From Acidovorax sp. A79 (GTDB taxonomy: Bacteria; Pseudomonadota; Gammaproteobacteria; Burkholderiales; Burkholderiaceae_C): a DNA stretch of 64,000 nucleotides. Made by a program: the position numbers and the translations under genes. The notes below the pieces were generated by a model that had not been told where the DNA came from, did no database searches, and saw nothing but the letters and a program-made list of their open reading frames with translations. This document shows positions 60,482 through 64,000 of the stretch, piece by piece. The stretch spans positions 1,687,001-1,751,000 of the forward strand of contig NZ_AP028672.1 of assembly GCF_041154505.1 (NCBI RefSeq), in the 5' to 3' direction. Numbering within the stretch: position 1 is the stretch's first letter; every line of letters begins with the position of its first letter.

Positions 60482-62116
60482 TCAGCCGATCACGCGGGTG
60501 GCCGTGGCGTCCAGCTTGGGGGGATTCTCGAACGTATGGAAAGGTGCTGGCGACGGGACTTCCCATTCCAGGCCTTCGGCGCCGTCCCAGGGCTTGGCCG
60601 CAGCCTTCTCGCCCCTGCCGCGCATGGCGGGGATGATCACCGCCACGAAGAAGTACACCTGCGCGAGACCGAAGCCCAGCGCGCCCACCGAAGCGATGGC
60701 GTTGAAGTCGGCGAACTGCATCGGGTAGTCGGCATAACGGCGTGGCATGCCGGCCAGGCCCAGGAAGTGCATCGGGAAGAAGGTGATGTTGAAGAAGATC
60801 AGCGAGGACCAGAAGTGGATCTGGCCGCGCGTTTCGGAGTACATCACGCCGGTCCACTTGGGCAGCCAGTAGTACACGCCCGCGAACATCGAGAACAGCG
60901 AGCCGGCCACCAGCACATAGTGGAAGTGGGCCACCACGTAGTAGGTGTCCTGCAGCTGGATGTCGATGGGCGCCATGGCCAGGATCAGGCCGGTGAAACC
61001 ACCCATGGTGAACACGAAGATGAAGCCCACGGCGAACAGCATGGGGGTCTCGAACGTCATGGAGCCGCGCCACATGGTGGCGATCCAGTTGAAGATCTTC
61101 ACGGCCGTGGGCACGGAGATCAGCATGGTGGCGTACATGAAGAACAGCTGGCCCGTCACGGGCATGCCGGTCGTGAACATGTGGTGTGCCCACACGATGA
61201 ACGACAGGATGGCGATGGAGGAGGTCGCGTACACCATGGAGGCGTAGCCGAAGAGCTTCTTGCGTGCGAACGCGGGCACGATCTGGCTGATGATGCCGAA
61301 GGCCGGCAAGATCATGATGTACACCTCGGGGTGGCCGAAGAACCAGAAGATGTGCTGGTACATCACCGGGTCACCGCCGCCGGCGGGGTTGAAGAAGCTG
61401 GTGCCGAAGTGGCGGTCCGTCAGCGTCATGGTGATGGCGCCAGCCAGCACGGGCATCACGGCGATCAGCAGGTAGGCGGTGATCAGCCAGGTCCAGGCGA
61501 ACATGGGCATCTTCATCAGCGTCATGCCGGGCGCGCGCATGTTCAGGATGGTCACGATGATGTTGATCGAGCCCATGATGGACGAGGCACCCAGGATGTG
61601 CATCGCGAAGATGCCGGCGTCCATGGAGGGGCCCATCTGCAGCGTCAGCGGCGCGTACAGCGTCCAGCCGGCGGCGGGTGCGCCACCGGGCATGAAGAAC
61701 GAGCTCACCAGCATGATGGCCGCGGGGATCATCAGCCAGAAGCTGAAGTTGTTCATGCGCGCGAAGGCCATGTCGGATGCGCCGATCTGCAGCGGGATCA
61801 TCCAGTTCGCGAAGCCCACGAAGGCCGGCATGATGGCGCCGAACACCATGATGAGGCCGTGCATGGTGGTGAGCTGGTTGAACAGCTCGGGGTTCACCAG
61901 CTGCAGGCCGGGCTGGAACAGCTCGGCGCGGATCAGCAGTGCCAGGACGCCGCCGACCATCAGCATGGCGAAGGCGAACAGCAGGTACAGGGTACCGATG
62001 TCCTTGTGGTTGGTGGCGAACACCCAGCGGCGCCAGCCGGTGGGGCCGTGGTGGTGGTCGTGGCCGTCGTGTGCGTGATCGCCCGCGTGCCCGTGATTGT
62101 CGAGAACTGCGCTCAT
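60482..62116 (-). CDS. ctaD: Cytochrome c oxidase subunit I (aa3 type)
   Basis: This is the catalytic subunit of the heme-copper oxidase. The protein has 544 residues and about twelve helices. The heme a and a3/CuB ligands are in [22 protein letters not shown] (with the HPEVY Tyr for the His-Tyr cross-link), AHHMFTTGM and [10 protein letters not shown]. The D-channel and K-channel pattern of A1-type oxidases ([16 protein letters not shown]) is present. N-terminal His-rich tract ([15 protein letters not shown]). It lies 30 bp after coxB. Confidence 0.97.
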   Translation of the reverse strand: MSAVLDNHGHAGDHAHDGHDHHHGPTGWRRWVFATNHKDIGTLYLLFAFAMLMVGGVLALLIRAELFQPGLQLVNPELFNQLTTMHGLIMVFGAIMPAFVGFANWMIPLQIGASDMAFARMNNFSFWLMIPAAIMLVSSFFMPGGAPAAGWTLYAPLTLQMGPSMDAGIFAMHILGASSIMGSINIIVTILNMRAPGMTLMKMPMFAWTWLITAYLLIAVMPVLAGAITMTLTDRHFGTSFFNPAGGGDPVMYQHIFWFFGHPEVYIMILPAFGIISQIVPAFARKKLFGYASMVYATSSIAILSFIVWAHHMFTTGMPVTGQLFFMYATMLISVPTAVKIFNWIATMWRGSMTFETPMLFAVGFIFVFTMGGFTGLILAMAPIDIQLQDTYYVVAHFHYVLVAGSLFSMFAGVYYWLPKWTGVMYSETRGQIHFWSSLIFFNITFFPMHFLGLAGMPRRYADYPMQFADFNAIASVGALGFGLAQVYFFVAVIIPAMRGRGEKAAAKPWDGAEGLEWEVPSPAPFHTFENPPKLDATATRVIG

Positions 62117-62146
62117 TTTGGATTCCTCAATACGATAGGGCGATGA

Positions 62147-63316
62147 TTACTTGCCACGCTGGGCCACGATTTCAGCAGGCTGCACCAGCTGGCCGGTCTT
62201 GTTGGACCAGGAGTTCTTCGTGTAGCTCACCACTGCGGCGATGTCGGTATCGCTCAGCTGAGCCCATGCAGGCATCGCGCCATTGGCCGCGCCCTTGAGC
62301 ACGACCTGGATCTGCTTGGCGTGGTCCGCATCCAGCACGATGGCCGAGCCGTCCAGCGGCTTGATGGGACCGGCGCCCTTGCCGTTGGCCTGGTGGCAGG
62401 CCGCGCAGTTGGCCGCATACACCTTCTCGCCGCGCTTCATGATGTCGTCCAGGGTCCACACCTTGGTGGGGTCGTCCAGCTTGGCCGCGGCCTTCTTCTT
62501 TTGCTCGCCCACCCAGGCGGTGTAGTCCTCGGCGGACACGACCTTCACGTGGATGGGCATGTAGGCGTGTTCCTTGCCGCACAGTTCGGCGCACTGGCCA
62601 TAGTAGTCACCGATCTTCTCGGCGCGGAACCAGGTGTCGCGCACGAAGCCGGGGATCGCGTCCTGCTTGATGCCGAAGGCGGGCACCATGAAGGCATGGA
62701 TCACGTCGTTGGCGGTGGTGATGATGCGGACCTTCTTGCCCACGGGCACCACCATCGGGTTGTCCACCTTCAGCAGGTAGTTGGCAGGGGCGTCCTTGAC
62801 GTTGCCGCTGTCGGACATCACGCGGTGGCTGCTGTCCAGCGTGGAGATGAAGGCCAGGCCCTCGCCTTCGCCGGTGATGTAGTCGTAGCCCCACTTCCAC
62901 TGGTAACCCGTGGTCTTGATGGTGAGGTCGGCATTGGTCGTGTCCTTCTGGGCCACCAGCACCTTCGTGGCGGGCAGGGCCATCAGGATCACGATGATGA
63001 ACGGAACAATGGTCCACACCACTTCCACCGTCACGGACTCATGGAAATTGGCCGATTTGGCGCCCTTGGAACGGCGGTGCTTCCAGATCGAGTAGAACAT
63101 CACGGAGAACACTGCAACAAAGATCACCGTGCAGATGATCAGCATCATCCAGTGCAGAAAATGCTGCTCTTCTGCGATCTTGGTGACGGGCGGCGCCAGG
63201 TTCAGCTGGTTGACTGCGGGGCCGCCAGGCAGGTCCTGAACGGCATGGGCTGCGGAACCCACCCATGCACCGGCAATCAGCAGCAGAGAAGCCAGCTTGT
63301 TGGAAATGCTCTTCAT
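62147..63316 (-). CDS. coxB: Cytochrome c oxidase subunit II with fused cytochrome c (caa3 type)
   Basis: This subunit carries the CuA centre and takes electrons. The protein has 389 residues: signal peptide (to about 26, ending AAHA), two membrane helices, cupredoxin domain with the CuA ligands (CAELCGKEHAYM), and a C-terminal cytochrome c domain with CxxCH (NCAACHQANGKG). The fusion marks a caa3-type oxidase. ATG 63316 is preferred over a GTG three codons upstream. It is first in the operon; DUF2244 lies 59 bp upstream on the same strand. Confidence 0.96.
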   Translation of the reverse strand: MKSISNKLASLLLIAGAWVGSAAHAVQDLPGGPAVNQLNLAPPVTKIAEEQHFLHWMMLIICTVIFVAVFSVMFYSIWKHRRSKGAKSANFHESVTVEVVWTIVPFIIVILMALPATKVLVAQKDTTNADLTIKTTGYQWKWGYDYITGEGEGLAFISTLDSSHRVMSDSGNVKDAPANYLLKVDNPMVVPVGKKVRIITTANDVIHAFMVPAFGIKQDAIPGFVRDTWFRAEKIGDYYGQCAELCGKEHAYMPIHVKVVSAEDYTAWVGEQKKKAAAKLDDPTKVWTLDDIMKRGEKVYAANCAACHQANGKGAGPIKPLDGSAIVLDADHAKQIQVVLKGAANGAMPAWAQLSDTDIAAVVSYTKNSWSNKTGQLVQPAEIVAQRGK

Positions 63317-63375
63317 AGTTCTCACTTACTTCTAAGCCTCAATTTAACCAATCCCTTTCGCGCGCCTGCGTGGGG

Positions 63376-63852
63376 TCAGGCGGCGCGCAAGGCCATGCGG
63401 ATCTCCGATGCCAGGACCGGCCGAAGCTCGGGGCGCACGTAGCGCCCCACTTCGACCGAACGGCCCTGCGCAGACAGCATGATCAGCGAACGGTCTCCGG
63501 TCTTGGGTTCTACGCGAACCCGGCTCCGGTCAAACTCGGCACGCTCCAGCTTGCCTGCTGTCTCCAGTTCCACCACGAGGCGCGAGCCCTGCAGTGAAAT
63601 CCTCTCGCCATCCGCCGCATGGCGACCGTACATGGCGAATGCAATTCCTACAGCCACGATTTCGAGCCATGCGAAGGGCATGACCAGACGGGCACCGAGC
63701 ATCCAGAAGAAAGCCGCGATACCCAGCGACACCAGGCACAGCGACAGGTACGTCCAACCCAGTTGCGCCGGCGTGACCGAGCAATTGCGAACGAGACGCC
63801 AGTCGATGCGCTGACCCGACACCGTGGCAAAACGAAAAACCAAGCCCGTCAC
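63376..63852 (-). CDS. DUF2244 domain membrane protein
   Basis: This protein of 158 residues has two membrane helices (about 35-75: LSLCLVSLGIAAFFWMLGA, then MPFAWLEIVAVGIAFAMYG) and a C-terminal beta-rich domain with SRVRVEPKTGDRSLIML. It matches DUF2244, commonly found beside cytochrome oxidase genes. The start appears to be GTG at 63852, with no better one downstream. It lies upstream of coxB and is probably in the same transcript; the function is unknown. Confidence 0.85.
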   Translation of the reverse strand: MTGLVFRFATVSGQRIDWRLVRNCSVTPAQLGWTYLSLCLVSLGIAAFFWMLGARLVMPFAWLEIVAVGIAFAMYGRHAADGERISLQGSRLVVELETAGKLERAEFDRSRVRVEPKTGDRSLIMLSAQGRSVEVGRYVRPELRPVLASEIRMALRAA

Positions 63853-64000
63853 CAGAAGTGCTCACAAGACTGCCGGCTGAAAGGTGCCTGCCATGCGTTG
63901 CCGCGACAGGCGCAGCCTGCAAGGTTGCGCGGGAAGATGCCCGAAATCTCAATAACCCGGAATTGTAGCGTGCCTTGTTCCATGTCATTGACACGGAGTT

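Noticed and set aside
60464..62146. Long plus-strand frame opposite coxA
   Set aside because: Its His/Gly/Glu-rich sequence mirrors the highly conserved oxidase subunit I gene; it has no domain of its own.
63988..63993. TTGACA near the right edge as a -35 element
   Set aside because: The matching -10 would lie outside the window or is not seen, so the promoter cannot be supported.
1..64000. Prophage, insertion sequence, CRISPR array, rRNA or tRNA genes
   Set aside because: No transposase, integrase, phage structural gene, direct-repeat array or cloverleaf sequence was found by eye. The dispersed repeats are too short and have no transposase here.

Overview
The window is GC-rich chromosomal DNA from a betaproteobacterium of the order Burkholderiales, most like the family Comamonadaceae (Acidovorax and relatives). 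This rests on the gene families (DUF3460, DUF2909, DUF2970, Bug receptors, a small cytochrome-oxidase assembly protein next to Cox11), the caa3 oxidase cluster, and a short AT-rich repeat scattered through and between the genes. It is mostly core genome. I saw no prophage, insertion sequence, CRISPR array, rRNA or tRNA gene.

Layout. 1-9.5 kb: 3' end of metG; a DUF2306 membrane protein; a QseBC-like two-component pair divergent from a MipA-type outer-membrane protein; a YitT protein; a SulP transporter; a BamE-like lipoprotein; DUF3460; scpA. 9.6-24.3 kb is a cofactor block: nadB, queE, queD and panD, then the overlapping bioA-bioD-bioF (biotin); an alpha-carbonic anhydrase and a small tautomerase; a pabB-pabC fusion with nadA and nadC on the minus strand; panB and panC. 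24.4-30 kb: a zinc metallopeptidase-like protein; three small envelope or stress proteins (BON, YqjD-like, DUF1328); a CHASE3 histidine kinase divergent from a LuxR-type regulator; a single-domain receiver. 30-41 kb: housekeeping genes (moeB, ctpA, gpmA, a rhodanese, grxC, secB, gpsA, a 24-residue membrane peptide, lysA with its divergent LysR regulator, coaD, rsmD). 41-54 kb: a paired M16 peptidase, ftsY, two GGDEF-EAL proteins, an EF-hand-like protein, cutA, rpoH, a Bug receptor and a Crp/Fnr regulator. 54-64 kb: a complete aa3/caa3 cytochrome c oxidase region (coxB, coxA, ctaG, ctaE and accessory genes; then SURF1, a Sco-like protein, ctaA, ctaB and sco on the same strand), with DUF2244 upstream.

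Main observations. (1) About nine copies of a 45-60 bp element with two consecutive hairpins lie between genes and inside them. Copies form the signal peptides of an M16 protein and of the Sco lipoprotein, the MetG inter-domain linker and the gpsA start region. (2) The same 11-bp-spaced direct repeat (GCTAAC-N6-CTAAG) lies upstream of DUF2306 and of mipA, on either side of the two-component genes, and suggests a small regulon. (3) A good sigma-28-type promoter precedes the EF-hand protein, suggesting expression with the flagellar genes. (4) A perfect CIRCE operator precedes rpoH, linking HrcA to the sigma-32 response. (5) The QueD homologue lacks the catalytic cysteine. (6) A second Sco-like Cx3C protein sits in the oxidase assembly operon. 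All functional statements are from reading the sequence; no search was run.
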